A stretch of DNA of 40,558 nucleotides from an uncultured Myxococcales bacterium (GTDB taxonomy: Bacteria > Myxococcota_A > UBA9042), in assembly GCA_937910235.1 (NCBI GenBank), contig CALENB010000493.1, forward strand, positions 1-40,558, written 5' to 3'. Below, in pieces: positions 1 to 7,586 of this stretch. Under the pieces are notes generated by a model, which ran no database searches, had not been told where the DNA came from, and worked only from the letters and a program-made list of their open reading frames with translations. Both the position numbers and the translations under genes were made by a program. The number at the start of each line of letters is the position of its first letter. Within the stretch, counting starts at the first letter, position 1.

Positions 1-90
1 CACCGCCGCTGTCCGTCGCACCGCCGCTGTCCGTCGCACCGCCGCTGTCCGTCGCACCGCCGCTGTCCGTCGCGCTGCCGCTGTCCGTCG
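1..90. repeat. 18-bp in-frame tandem repeat, at least five copies
   Basis: Five consecutive 18-bp units occur (1-18, 19-36, 37-54, 55-72, 73-90). The first four are identical (caccgccgctgtccgtcg) and the fifth differs at two bases. A diverged sixth follows at 91-108. On the minus strand they encode the hexapeptide TDSGGA/TDSGSA of the lipoprotein. Unit length is a multiple of three, so changes in copy number lengthen or shorten the linker without a frameshift. The array may continue beyond the left edge. Confidence 0.9.
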
Positions 91-268
91 CACCGCCGCC
101 GTCTCCACCTGTTCCTGTGTCGCTCGCGGCGTCCACGGCCGCGTCGGCGCCTTCGCCGGCGTCCTGAGCGGCGCCACCGCCGGCCTCCGTTGGTGTCCCG
201 CATGCGGTGAATGCCAGCGCGCTGATCAGCAGCAGGCACAAGGTCAGGGTTGTGTGTGTCGTCTTCAT
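1..268 (-). CDS. Repeat-bearing lipoprotein, 5' part only
   Basis: The reading frame starts at ATG 268-266 and is open to the left edge, so only about 89 N-terminal residues are visible. A purine-rich ribosome binding site (GAGGGAGA) lies just upstream. The protein begins with a lysine, a hydrophobic stretch and a lipobox ending in FTAC at about residues 20-23, so a lipid-anchored envelope protein is likely. After the cysteine comes an Ala/Gly/Asp/Thr-rich linker and then at least five tandem TDSGxA hexapeptides encoded by the 18-bp repeat at the edge. Such Ser/Gly/Asp linkers typically separate the lipid anchor from a surface domain, but that domain is outside the window and the function is unknown. 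A consensus sigma-54 promoter lies about 100 bp upstream. Confidence 0.75.
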   Translation of the reverse strand, partial: MKTTHTTLTLCLLLISALAFTACGTPTEAGGGAAQDAGEGADAAVDAASDTGTGGDGGGATDSGSATDSGGATDSGGATDSGGATDSGG

Positions 269-605
269 CTCGATCTCCCTCGTCAACGGCTCAGCCACCG
301 GTCCAGACGTCGGCATCCCGCCGCGGCTGCGCTGTGTAGGACACAAAGCCCCACCCTTCTTAAGACAGAAGCAAGGGCCGTGCCAGTTCTTTCGACCACC
401 GGCGAACGAGCCCGTCGCCAGCGCTGCGACGCCGTAATTCCGGGCGTTTCGCGCTGTCGCGACGGCGCGGCGGTCGACCGTACAGCGCACGTCACAGCGG
501 CCGTCGCGCGCTGGCGTGACGAATTCCACGACATCCGTGGCGCAGGCATGTGGCATTATTCCACGATGCACCCTGCCTCGCCGCGCGGTCTCCGCACATG
601 CCGCC
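269..605. other. Intergenic region upstream of the lipoprotein
   Basis: This 337-bp gap lies between the lipoprotein start and the end of the TonB-dependent receptor. It holds the sigma-54 promoter at 370-386. The segment around 530-570 has a short hairpin (GTGG-AATAATG-CCAC on the minus strand) but no following T-tract, so it is not a convincing terminator for the receptor gene. I see no further gene. Confidence 0.5.
370..386 (-). promoter_or_regulatory. Consensus sigma-54 (-24/-12) promoter
   Basis: Read on the minus strand, CTGGCACGGCCCTTGCT matches the sigma-54 consensus YTGGCACGRNNNTTGCW at every defined position, with exactly 10 bases between the -24 GG and the -12 GC. Transcription would start near 359 and give a leader of roughly 90 nt to the lipoprotein ATG at 268. 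It lies in an intergenic region with the right orientation. No enhancer-binding activator gene is in the window. Confidence 0.75.
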
Positions 606-3008
606 TCAGAAGCGCGTCTTGAAGCCCACCATCACCAAGCGACGCATGCCGGGGCGCGCGCCGAATGGCCGGTAGCTGACGACCTGGGCGCTGTCGAGCA
701 GGTTGCGCGCCGTCACGTAGACCTTACCTATCGCACCCAGACTCATGTGGGCGGCCGCATCGAACATCAGCGTCGCATCCGTCAGGCGGTCGTCGTCAGC
801 GCCGCCGCTCGCCGCGTTTGGCGCCTCGTCCTGCCCCGCGCTGTTGCGCATGGGCGAGCTGTAGCGACCGCTGAGCGACAACTCCCAACCCACGCCTCGC
901 AGACCCGTGTGCACCGCGAGCTGGTGAACGGGCACATAGGGCAGCGCATCGCCCACCTCAACGGTGCCCCACTGTGGGTTCTGCGACACAAATCCGGCCT
1001 GAAACCGGCTCTGCGTCAGGGTGTACGTCGCGCTGACCGGCACTCGGACGCTCTTGCGCCCGCCAAAGAGCACGCCCGCCGTGGCTTCGGCGCCGTAGAT
1101 CCAGACGTTGCCGCCATTGAACTCCTGGCCGACCTGCCCGACCCCACAGCCAGACGAGAACGTGCAGGTGCCCTTCAGGTTGCTGTAGTCGTTGAAAAAC
1201 CCGATGACCTCCGCGCGCCAGCGCTTGCCGTTGAGCCGCGCGCCGGCCTCGTAGTTCCAGCTCTGCTCTGGTTTGGTGCCGTCCGGCTGGCCCGGCGCGA
1301 CGGGGCTGAAGCCCTTGTGCACCCCGGCGAGCAGCCCCACGCCTCCGCTGACGGTGTAGAGCGCCGCGACGCCTGGGATGAGCGCCATGAAGCTGTTGTT
1401 GTCGGTGCGATCGGCGTCGAGGTGGTCGATCCACGCTGTAGACACAAGCTCCATGCGCATTCCCACGCTCACGCGCAGCCTGCCCAGCTCGACGGTGTCC
1501 TGTGCCCACGCCGCCAAGGCCAACGCTTCGGCGGTCGCGTCGCGCATCGTCTTCTCCGCGGAGCCGTCACCCACGAGCGCGCCGCCTTGCATGAGTCGGG
1601 TCGCTTCGAGCGCGCGACGGCCGACGACGTCGCTGTGCAGACGAACGCCCGCCACCAGCTCGTGGCGCACAACGGTCTCGCCGAGCTTGCCAGTCGCGGA
1701 CTCGGCGGAGACCTCGGCCTGCACGCCCTGCGAGACGTAGCTTCGCGCGTTTGTGCCTAGAATCAGGCCTTCCGAGGCGCTCGTGCTGTCTTGCGCACCG
1801 GTCAGCACGCCGTACAGCACCGCGTTGCTGCCCTTGGTCGGCTCGTGCAGCACCTCATCGATGCCCTTGCCGACGACGAACCCCGACAGCTTCGCCCACG
1901 TCCGCTGGAACTGATGCCGGTACGCCGTCACGTTCACGGCGACGTCCTCGCCCAAGCGCAGCTCGTATCGGGCTCGCCCACTCCAGCGCTGCCACGACAG
2001 CAGATCGTCCTGAGTGCCACGATAGCGGCGCCATGGGTTCGCCTTGAAATCCGCGCTTGTCAGACCAGTGTAGGTCTCGTGGCTGGTCTCGTTCGCGGCG
2101 TCGAACCGCAAGTGCAACGCGTGCACCACGCGCTGACTCTCCGTGGTGTTCAGGCTGAGCTTGGCGACCCCCTCCCACTTCGCAAATCCGGTCGATCCGC
2201 CACCGTCGAGCTCCTTGAAGCCGTCCGACCGCAGGCCAACGCCTTCAATCCACCAGCCGACGTGTTGCCGCCTGTCGCCGTAGCCCAGGTGCGCCTTGCC
2301 GTACCAGGTGTTGCCGCCGGCGAGATCGACTACAAACGTGCGCTTGCTCGGCACTGGCGCGCTGACGAGGTTCAGCGCGCCGCCGACCGTGGCCGGGCCA
2401 AATCGGATGCCAGCGGGACCTTTGACGACTTCCAGCCCCGTCATCCGGGTGACCAGCGGGAAGTAGTAGGCCGCTGGCGCTGCATACGGCGCGGGCGCGA
2501 TCAGGACGCCGTCTTCCATCAGGGTGACCTTGGCGCTGCGCTCGGCCGCGGCGCCACGCATGCCGATGTTGGGTCGCAGGCCATAGCCGTCCTCCTCCCG
2601 CACATACACACCGGGGACCTCCGCGAGCACGCGATGGATGTCATCGTACTCGTAGCGGTCGAGCTGCTTGGCACCTACGGCGTGGGCGCTGCCGGCGGTC
2701 TTGGCGCGGCGCGCTCTGCGACCAAACACGGTGACGGCGCCGGTGCGGTGGGTCCGACGACCGCGCCGACCAGCGCCGCCACGTATGCCCCGGCGCGCGC
2801 GTGGCGGTTGTGCGCCGACCGGCGACGTTGGCAGCGGCGACGTTGGCGGCGGCGACGTGGCTGCAGGTGTACCCCTCGTCGGCGTCGGAGCAGCTGGCAA
2901 GGAGACCGCAGGCGCAGCCGCAGCCGCCATCGCCCGGGCGTGCGGGGCCACGAGCGCGGCGCTGAGGAACAGACAGAGTGAGACGCGATGTTGCGATGTC
3001 ATAACCAT
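606..3008 (-). CDS. TonB-dependent outer-membrane receptor, FecA-like
   Basis: A protein of about 800 residues with the layout of a TonB-dependent siderophore/ferric-dicitrate receptor. It has a signal peptide (about 1-28), a Pro/Arg-rich spacer (40-90), a TonB-box-like AVTVFG near 91-96, a plug domain (about 115-217; motifs VPGVYVREEDGYG, IGMRG, GLEVVKGPAGIRFGPATVGG, NLVS) and a beta-barrel of about 570 residues ending in an aromatic residue (KTRF). It should import an iron chelate across the outer membrane using TonB energy. It follows the DUF4856 lipoprotein by under 60 bp on the same strand, so the two are probably one operon controlled by the promoter at 4636. The frame is open further upstream to a GTG at 3062 that would overlap the preceding gene. 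I chose ATG 3008 because the signal peptide follows it; ATG 3002 is also possible. Substrate is inferred from family resemblance only. Confidence 0.88.
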   Translation of the reverse strand: MVMTSQHRVSLCLFLSAALVAPHARAMAAAAAPAVSLPAAPTPTRGTPAATSPPPTSPLPTSPVGAQPPRARRGIRGGAGRRGRRTHRTGAVTVFGRRARRAKTAGSAHAVGAKQLDRYEYDDIHRVLAEVPGVYVREEDGYGLRPNIGMRGAAAERSAKVTLMEDGVLIAPAPYAAPAAYYFPLVTRMTGLEVVKGPAGIRFGPATVGGALNLVSAPVPSKRTFVVDLAGGNTWYGKAHLGYGDRRQHVGWWIEGVGLRSDGFKELDGGGSTGFAKWEGVAKLSLNTTESQRVVHALHLRFDAANETSHETYTGLTSADFKANPWRRYRGTQDDLLSWQRWSGRARYELRLGEDVAVNVTAYRHQFQRTWAKLSGFVVGKGIDEVLHEPTKGSNAVLYGVLTGAQDSTSASEGLILGTNARSYVSQGVQAEVSAESATGKLGETVVRHELVAGVRLHSDVVGRRALEATRLMQGGALVGDGSAEKTMRDATAEALALAAWAQDTVELGRLRVSVGMRMELVSTAWIDHLDADRTDNNSFMALIPGVAALYTVSGGVGLLAGVHKGFSPVAPGQPDGTKPEQSWNYEAGARLNGKRWRAEVIGFFNDYSNLKGTCTFSSGCGVGQVGQEFNGGNVWIYGAEATAGVLFGGRKSVRVPVSATYTLTQSRFQAGFVSQNPQWGTVEVGDALPYVPVHQLAVHTGLRGVGWELSLSGRYSSPMRNSAGQDEAPNAASGGADDDRLTDATLMFDAAAHMSLGAIGKVYVTARNLLDSAQVVSYRPFGARPGMRRLVMVGFKTRF

Positions 3009-3055
3009 CCAGGTCGTGCAGGGTCTTGAGAGGGGTCGACCGGGGACGCGAGCAT

Positions 3056-4561
3056 CTACCACCCACCCGCACCGTCGTCATCTCCGAGAAGCTTGGCATC
3101 AAAGTCGTACGCCACGGCAAGCAGCGCGCGCGCGTCGCGGACCGCCTTCTGGTAGGCCGTGATGTCCGCTGCCGCGCGGTTGGCCAGCACCGGGGCGTCG
3201 CCGATGAGCGTATGGAGCGTGGCGAAGTCGGCGGCCTTCAACGGCGAGCGACGATTGAACTGCAGGCCGAGCGCGAAGCCTTTCAGCTCGCTCCAGTGCC
3301 CGGCGTGGGCGTAGAAGTCGTACTCGGCGGCGCCGAACTTCTTCATGTCTTGCAGCAGCTCGTTCATGTAGTGCACCAGCGTCGCGGCGATCGCGAGCTC
3401 CCAGGCCTGCACGGCCGCGTCGCGGTAGCCGCGGAGCTCCCCAAGCTGTGCGGCGGTCAAGGTCGTGCTCGCCGACGCGATGAGATGACGCCCAGCGAGG
3501 AACGCGTCGAACGCCGCCTTGCTGAAGTCCGTAGCGGCCAGCGCCTTCGCGCCGCGGTCTCGCTTCGCGGCGTTGGTGGCGTGGCCGAAGTTCATCTCGG
3601 AGCGGAGATCGATCTTTCCGTCGCCATTCTGGTCGTGATAGCCGTTCTTCCACCCGTCCCGTCCGGCCTTGCCGGCGATCTCGTCGTCGGTGTAGTCGCC
3701 GTAATCCCGCGCGGCGCCGAAGTAGCCAAACGCTTCGTCCCAGGCGTGCGCCAACGCGGTGTAGGCGGCGCCATCGGCCTCGGGCTTGGTGTGGTCGGAG
3801 CCCAAGCCCTTTCCGGCCAAGTCATCGTCGAGGTAGTCGTCGACGCCTTGGCTGAAGGACACGGCCATCCCCAAGAACTTCGCGATCAGCTCCTGGTAGT
3901 TGTGCCCCGCTGCAGAGACGTGCACCACCTTCAAATCCGTCCCGTCTGGGGCCTTGCCAGGCGTCCCCGCGCCGCGCGCGACGGCGGCGGCGTCCAGCGC
4001 GACAAACCAGCTCCGCAACAACCCCTCGGCCGACGACTGGCCCGCCCAACCCGCCAGCGCCTTGGTCCAGTCCTTATGCTGGCCGATAGGGTCGTTGCCG
4101 GCGAACTTGGCCTTGAGGTTCTTCGACGACAGGTCGCCAAGCTTCGTCTGCAACGCGCCGGGGACGGTCGTCAGTCGAATCGCCACGTCCGCGCCAACGG
4201 CCGCGTCGTACGCGTAGTAGAAGTCGCAGCCGGCCTCGACATCACCGGCCTTCATCGCCTTGCCGCCGTCGATCTCCGCTGTGAGCCCACCAATCCAGGC
4301 GCTCAGGTCCTTCATGAGCACCTGCCGATGCACTTGACCGGTGTAGGACACGCCGCTGCCCGTGCCAAACCGCCCGGCAAACGTGTACGTCGTAGGCGCA
4401 GCCTTGGCGGTCGCCTCGGTCTCGTCAGCGCCACACCCGCCCAGGTGCACCGCGAGCGCCAGGAGCAGGAGCGCCGAGCCCGCGGCGGTGGCGGTCATGC
4501 GCCGCGTGGTCTCGTGTCGCGGCGACGCCTGCGTCGCCCAATTCGTCGGTGTCATCTGCAT
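3056..4561 (-). CDS. DUF4856 (imelysin-like) lipoprotein, probable iron uptake
   Basis: A 501-residue protein with a hydrophobic signal segment (about 28-42) and a lipobox LGGC with the lipidated cysteine at 43. The sequence HAWDEAFGYFG (272-282) and the surrounding helices are typical of DUF4856 proteins, which resemble imelysins and occur beside iron-uptake genes. At 310-318 there is an EF-hand/dockerin-like calcium loop (DQNGDGKID) that lacks the usual Glu at loop position 12. The start ATG 4561 has GGAG seven bases upstream. It is the first gene of a pair with the FecA-like receptor, and a palindrome overlaps its promoter. From the family and context I infer a periplasm-facing or surface iron-binding partner of the receptor. 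The ligand and any enzymatic activity are unknown. Confidence 0.82.
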   Translation of the reverse strand: MQMTPTNWATQASPRHETTRRMTATAAGSALLLLALAVHLGGCGADETEATAKAAPTTYTFAGRFGTGSGVSYTGQVHRQVLMKDLSAWIGGLTAEIDGGKAMKAGDVEAGCDFYYAYDAAVGADVAIRLTTVPGALQTKLGDLSSKNLKAKFAGNDPIGQHKDWTKALAGWAGQSSAEGLLRSWFVALDAAAVARGAGTPGKAPDGTDLKVVHVSAAGHNYQELIAKFLGMAVSFSQGVDDYLDDDLAGKGLGSDHTKPEADGAAYTALAHAWDEAFGYFGAARDYGDYTDDEIAGKAGRDGWKNGYHDQNGDGKIDLRSEMNFGHATNAAKRDRGAKALAATDFSKAAFDAFLAGRHLIASASTTLTAAQLGELRGYRDAAVQAWELAIAATLVHYMNELLQDMKKFGAAEYDFYAHAGHWSELKGFALGLQFNRRSPLKAADFATLHTLIGDAPVLANRAAADITAYQKAVRDARALLAVAYDFDAKLLGDDDGAGGW

Positions 4562-4635
4562 CTTTCATCTCCGTCGCGCCGATGGTTCGGTCGCTGAGCG
4601 CGCAATGCCAGCTCGCCTTGCGCGGCGATGGGCAC

Positions 4636-4677
4636 AGCATAGCCATGTTGATATTGAAATCAACTATCAATATCAAC
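4636..4677 (-). promoter_or_regulatory. Promoter with overlapping palindromic operator (Fur-like candidate)
   Basis: On the minus strand a -35 TTGATT (4658-4663) and a -10 TATGCT (4636-4641) are separated by 16 bp and point at the DUF4856-receptor operon. A perfect inverted repeat with 10-bp arms, GTTGATATTG (4647-4656) and CAATATCAAC (4668-4677), overlaps the -35 box and spacer. It is strikingly AT-rich in a GC-rich region. A dimeric repressor bound here would block RNA polymerase. The iron context suggests Fur, but the site only loosely resembles the classical Fur box (TGATA...TATCA elements), so the regulator is inference. Confidence 0.6.
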
Positions 4678-4710
4678 TACGGCGCATCTTGGTGGGCTGG
4701 GTCGCTATCC

Positions 4711-4746
4711 GTGGTGCTGCAGGGTCGCGTGGTGCTGCAACGTCGC
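4711..4746. repeat. Short tandem repeat, two 18-bp copies
   Basis: Two adjacent 18-bp units, gtggtgctgcagggtcgc and gtggtgctgcaacgtcgc, match at 16 of 18 positions. They lie in the divergent region between the DUF4856 gene and ridA. No function is evident. Confidence 0.6.
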
Positions 4747-4835
4747 GCGGCGACGCTTGCCCGCAACGCGGCAGCGACGTTGCGTCGCACGAGACAAGCT
4801 GGAATCCTGCGGCGGTACAGCAAGGGAGCGTGACC

Positions 4836-5273
4836 ATGACCGGCAAAAGAGATGATGACACCAGCGAATTCGCCGCGATCGAGACCGAGTCGGCGCCGCG
4901 CGCGATCGGCCCGTATTCTCAGGCGATAGCGGCCAGTGAGGGGCGCATGATCTTCACCAGCGGCCAGATCGGTATCGACCCAACGACGGGGAAGATGGTG
5001 CGGGGCGGCGTGGCTGAGCAGGCGCGTCAGGTCATGCACAACCTGCGGGCGGTGCTGAGCGCTGCGGGCGGCGATCTGCGGAACTTGGTCAAGATCTCCA
5101 TCTTTGTAAAAAATCTCGAGGACTTTTCCACCGTCAACGCGATCTACGCCAGCTACCTTGAGCGCCCCTACCCCGCCCGCAGCACCGTCGAGGTGAGCCG
5201 CTTGCCGATGGACGCGTTGATCGAGATCGAGGGGATCGCGGTGCTGCCTGCGGCCCCGGCCCACGACCAGTAG
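4836..5273 (+). CDS. ridA: RidA family imine/enamine deaminase
   Basis: A 145-residue cytosolic protein of the RidA/YjgF family, which hydrolyses reactive enamine/imine intermediates made by PLP enzymes such as threonine dehydratase. Family signatures are present in order: AIGPYSQAI (23-31), FTSGQIGIDP (40-49), GGVAEQARQVMHNLRAVL (57-74), VKISIFVKNLEDFSTVN (85-101) and YPARSTVEVSRLPMDALIEIE (112-132). R115 corresponds to the conserved substrate-carboxylate-binding arginine. The start at ATG 4836 is supported by AGGGAG at 4823-4828. Compared with ordinary members (about 125-130 residues) it has about 15 extra charged N-terminal residues. Its stop codon touches the start of the next gene, so the two are probably translated from one mRNA. 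Confidence 0.93.
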   Translation: MTGKRDDDTSEFAAIETESAPRAIGPYSQAIAASEGRMIFTSGQIGIDPTTGKMVRGGVAEQARQVMHNLRAVLSAAGGDLRNLVKISIFVKNLEDFSTVNAIYASYLERPYPARSTVEVSRLPMDALIEIEGIAVLPAAPAHDQ

Positions 5274-6389
5274 ATGCGCCTTGGCGCGCGCTTGTCCGGG
5301 CTTCGCGTGCGGGCCGTGCACCGAGGCCTCGCGCCGCATGCGTGCGATGCGCGAGGTGTGTTGGCGAGTCGCGGCGCGCAGCTCGTGCGCGTGACGCCGG
5401 GATCGGAGCTGTCGCTCGGCGGCCCTGGGCTTGGCGCCCTCAACCAGCGCTTGGCCAGTCTGCCGTGGATCGGTCCCGCCCTGCGACTCGGCGTACACGT
5501 GGCGCGAGAGCTACCCGACGGCGCGCTGCTTGCGATCACGTCAGGCACCTGCTGGCGCGGCGAATCGGCTGGGATCACAGGCGCTCGCGACCACGACGTG
5601 ACGAGCCCAGCGACCAGATCGCAGCGGCGATGGACCGCGACGCTGCCGCTGCCAGGCTTCCGGCGGCCCGCGCGCGGCGGCGTGCTCGTCGATGGCGCGC
5701 AGGTGTGGCTGGCCCAGTATGATCTCAACCCCGCCCGTGACCGGCCCATTCGGCTCTGGCGCAGCGACGACGCGGCCCGCACCTTCCAAGAGACCTACCG
5801 CTTCGAGGCTGGTGATGTGCGGCACATCCACTTCATCCAACGCGATCCCTTCACCGCTGACCTGTGGCTCGGGACGGGTGACACCGACCAAGAGTCCCGG
5901 CTTCACCGCAGCGCCGACGGCGGGGACACTTGGCACGAGGTGGCTGGCGGCAGTCAGCGCTATCGGGCGACCGGGCTCGCGTTTCGGGAGGAGGCGATCA
6001 TCTGGGGCACAGACGCGGGATCGGACGCCGGCCCCTATCGCAACCGCGTCCTGCGTTTGGACCGCACCTCGGGGCAGATCGAGGAGGTGTGTTGGCTGCA
6101 AGGCCCAGTTCATGGGCTCTGCGCGACCGCGAGCGGCGATCTGCTCGTGGTCACGGGGCTGGAAGGCGGCGTCAACGAGATCGATCGGCGCGTGCACGTT
6201 TGGCGGAGTCGTGATAGCCGGCGCTGGCAGGAGATCGCCAGTTTCGCCGGCGGCCTGCAACCGCGGCGCGCGCAGTACGGCGTCGGCTACTTTCCGGTCG
6301 GGCAGCAGCTGTCCGACACGATCTGGCTGGGGCTGCGCGGCGTGCTGGCGGGCGACGTGGTGACCCTTGAGGCGACGTTGCCGACCTGA
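5274..6389 (+). CDS. Beta-propeller (BNR/sialidase-fold-like) protein
   Basis: A 371-residue protein of unknown function. The C-terminal two thirds contain short beta-propeller-type repeats with the Asp-box/BNR look: LWRSDDAARTF, LHRSADGGDTWHEV and VHVWRSRDSRRWQEI, plus LWLGTGDTD and LLVVTGLEGG. This indicates a multi-bladed propeller as in sialidase-like or photosynthesis-stability-like folds. I see no signal peptide and no catalytic sialidase residues I could name. The first 110 residues are Arg/Leu/Ala-rich with weak family resemblance, and no ribosome binding site precedes ATG 5274. Translation may be coupled to ridA, whose TAG ends at 5273, or may begin further in. A cytosolic binding or scaffolding role is only a guess. 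Confidence 0.65.
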   Translation: MRLGARLSGLRVRAVHRGLAPHACDARGVLASRGAQLVRVTPGSELSLGGPGLGALNQRLASLPWIGPALRLGVHVARELPDGALLAITSGTCWRGESAGITGARDHDVTSPATRSQRRWTATLPLPGFRRPARGGVLVDGAQVWLAQYDLNPARDRPIRLWRSDDAARTFQETYRFEAGDVRHIHFIQRDPFTADLWLGTGDTDQESRLHRSADGGDTWHEVAGGSQRYRATGLAFREEAIIWGTDAGSDAGPYRNRVLRLDRTSGQIEEVCWLQGPVHGLCATASGDLLVVTGLEGGVNEIDRRVHVWRSRDSRRWQEIASFAGGLQPRRAQYGVGYFPVGQQLSDTIWLGLRGVLAGDVVTLEATLPT

Positions 6390-6451
6390 CGAGACCTCAT
6401 CCAGTGCCCCCCCCCCTCCCAGACATCCAAACGAAGCAACCACTCCAAACT

Positions 6452-7564
6452 ATGTCACATCCACTCAAGCAACCGCCGAACCTCAGCCGTGAAGATGCGC
6501 AGCCGCGTGGCGACGTGATCGATCCGTCCGGCTGGCACACCCACCCCTTTCCTTGGCGACACCCCACGCTGCTCGCGCCGATGGAAGGCGTCAGCCATCC
6601 GACGTTCCGCGCGCTGATGACGCAGCGTCCTGGCGTCGGGGTGGTGTGTACCGAGTTTGTGCGGGTCACCGAGCAGGCCGCGAGCGTCAGAGCCTTGGCG
6701 CGGGCGGTGGTGAAGGTGCCGGGCATCCCGTTGAGCGTGCAGGTGATGGGCAACAGCATCGAGAACATGGCCGAGGCTGCGGGCGCCATGGCGCACCACG
6801 GTGCCGATGTGGTCGACATCAACCTCGGCTGTCCCTCGCCGCGGGTCGTGCGCAAGGGTGTCGGCTCGGCGATGCTGACCGATGTCGAGCTGCTCAAACG
6901 CGTGCTGAGCGCCATGCGGGCCGAGGTGCCCGGGCTGCTGAGCGCCAAGATTCGGGCTGGCTTCGACCGGGCCGATCACTTCTTGGAGGTGGGGCACGCG
7001 CTGCAGGAGGCTGGCGTCGACTTCTTGGTCGTGCATCCGCGTCGCCAGACTCAGTTCTACGGCAGCGTGGCGGATTGGCGGATCATCGCAGCCCTCAAGG
7101 CCGAACTGCAGATCCCCGTGATCGGCAACGGCGACATCTGGTACGCCACCGACGCGTTCCGAATGCGCGCCGAGACGGGCTGTGACGCCGTGATGATCGG
7201 CCGCCCCGCGCTGCGGAACCCTTGGATCTTCGAGCAAATCGCCGATCTCGCCGCGGGACGTCCGCCGAGGGCGCCGAGCGGTGACGACGTGATCGCGCGC
7301 CTGCGTGACGTCGCCGCGCGCTATCTCGCCGTCTACCCAGCGGAGCGGTTGGTGATCGGCAAGCTCAAAGAGTGGCTGACCTACACGGCCCGCGCGGTGC
7401 CGCCAGAGCTGCGGCTGCGAGAGGTGTTGCGGCAGTCCGACGTGGCGACGTTGCTCGCCGAGGTGGAGACACGTCTGGCGGGGCTGGCGCCTGCAGACCT
7501 GGACCTGCAGGCGACCGGCCACCTGGGCTACGAGCGCCGCGGCACCGTGTTTCCGACGCCATGA
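6452..7564 (+). CDS. dus: tRNA-dihydrouridine synthase
   Basis: A flavoenzyme that reduces uridines in tRNA D-loops using NADPH. The TIM-barrel signatures are APMEGVSHPTFR (42-53), VQVMGNSIENMAEAA (97-111), DINLGCPSPRVVRKGVGSAML (from 122; C127 is the catalytic acid), KIRAGFD, VHPRRQTQFYGS, PVIGNGDIW and GCDAVMIGRPALRNPW. The C-terminal helical tRNA-binding domain follows. The start is uncertain. ATG 6452 gives 370 residues. An upstream in-frame GTG at 6404 adds 16 residues and would place a run of ten cytosines (6407-6416) inside the gene. Neither has a clear ribosome binding site. The exact Dus subgroup (A, B or C) cannot be assigned with certainty by eye. Confidence 0.9.
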   Translation: MSHPLKQPPNLSREDAQPRGDVIDPSGWHTHPFPWRHPTLLAPMEGVSHPTFRALMTQRPGVGVVCTEFVRVTEQAASVRALARAVVKVPGIPLSVQVMGNSIENMAEAAGAMAHHGADVVDINLGCPSPRVVRKGVGSAMLTDVELLKRVLSAMRAEVPGLLSAKIRAGFDRADHFLEVGHALQEAGVDFLVVHPRRQTQFYGSVADWRIIAALKAELQIPVIGNGDIWYATDAFRMRAETGCDAVMIGRPALRNPWIFEQIADLAAGRPPRAPSGDDVIARLRDVAARYLAVYPAERLVIGKLKEWLTYTARAVPPELRLREVLRQSDVATLLAEVETRLAGLAPADLDLQATGHLGYERRGTVFPTP

Positions 7565-7586
7565 AGCGCGGCCCCACCCCAGCGGG

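Noticed and set aside
1-108. CRISPR-like array at the left edge
   Set aside because: The repeats are directly adjacent with no spacers and encode a regular hexapeptide in frame with a signal-peptide-bearing gene.
516-2981. Long plus-strand open frames opposite the TonB-dependent receptor
   Set aside because: They have Arg/Ala/Val/His-rich composition without family motifs and mirror a well-supported minus-strand gene; this is typical of high-GC antisense frames.
3026-4597. 523-codon plus-strand open frame
   Set aside because: It is antisense to the DUF4856 lipoprotein, lacks any recognisable motif and has no ribosome binding site.
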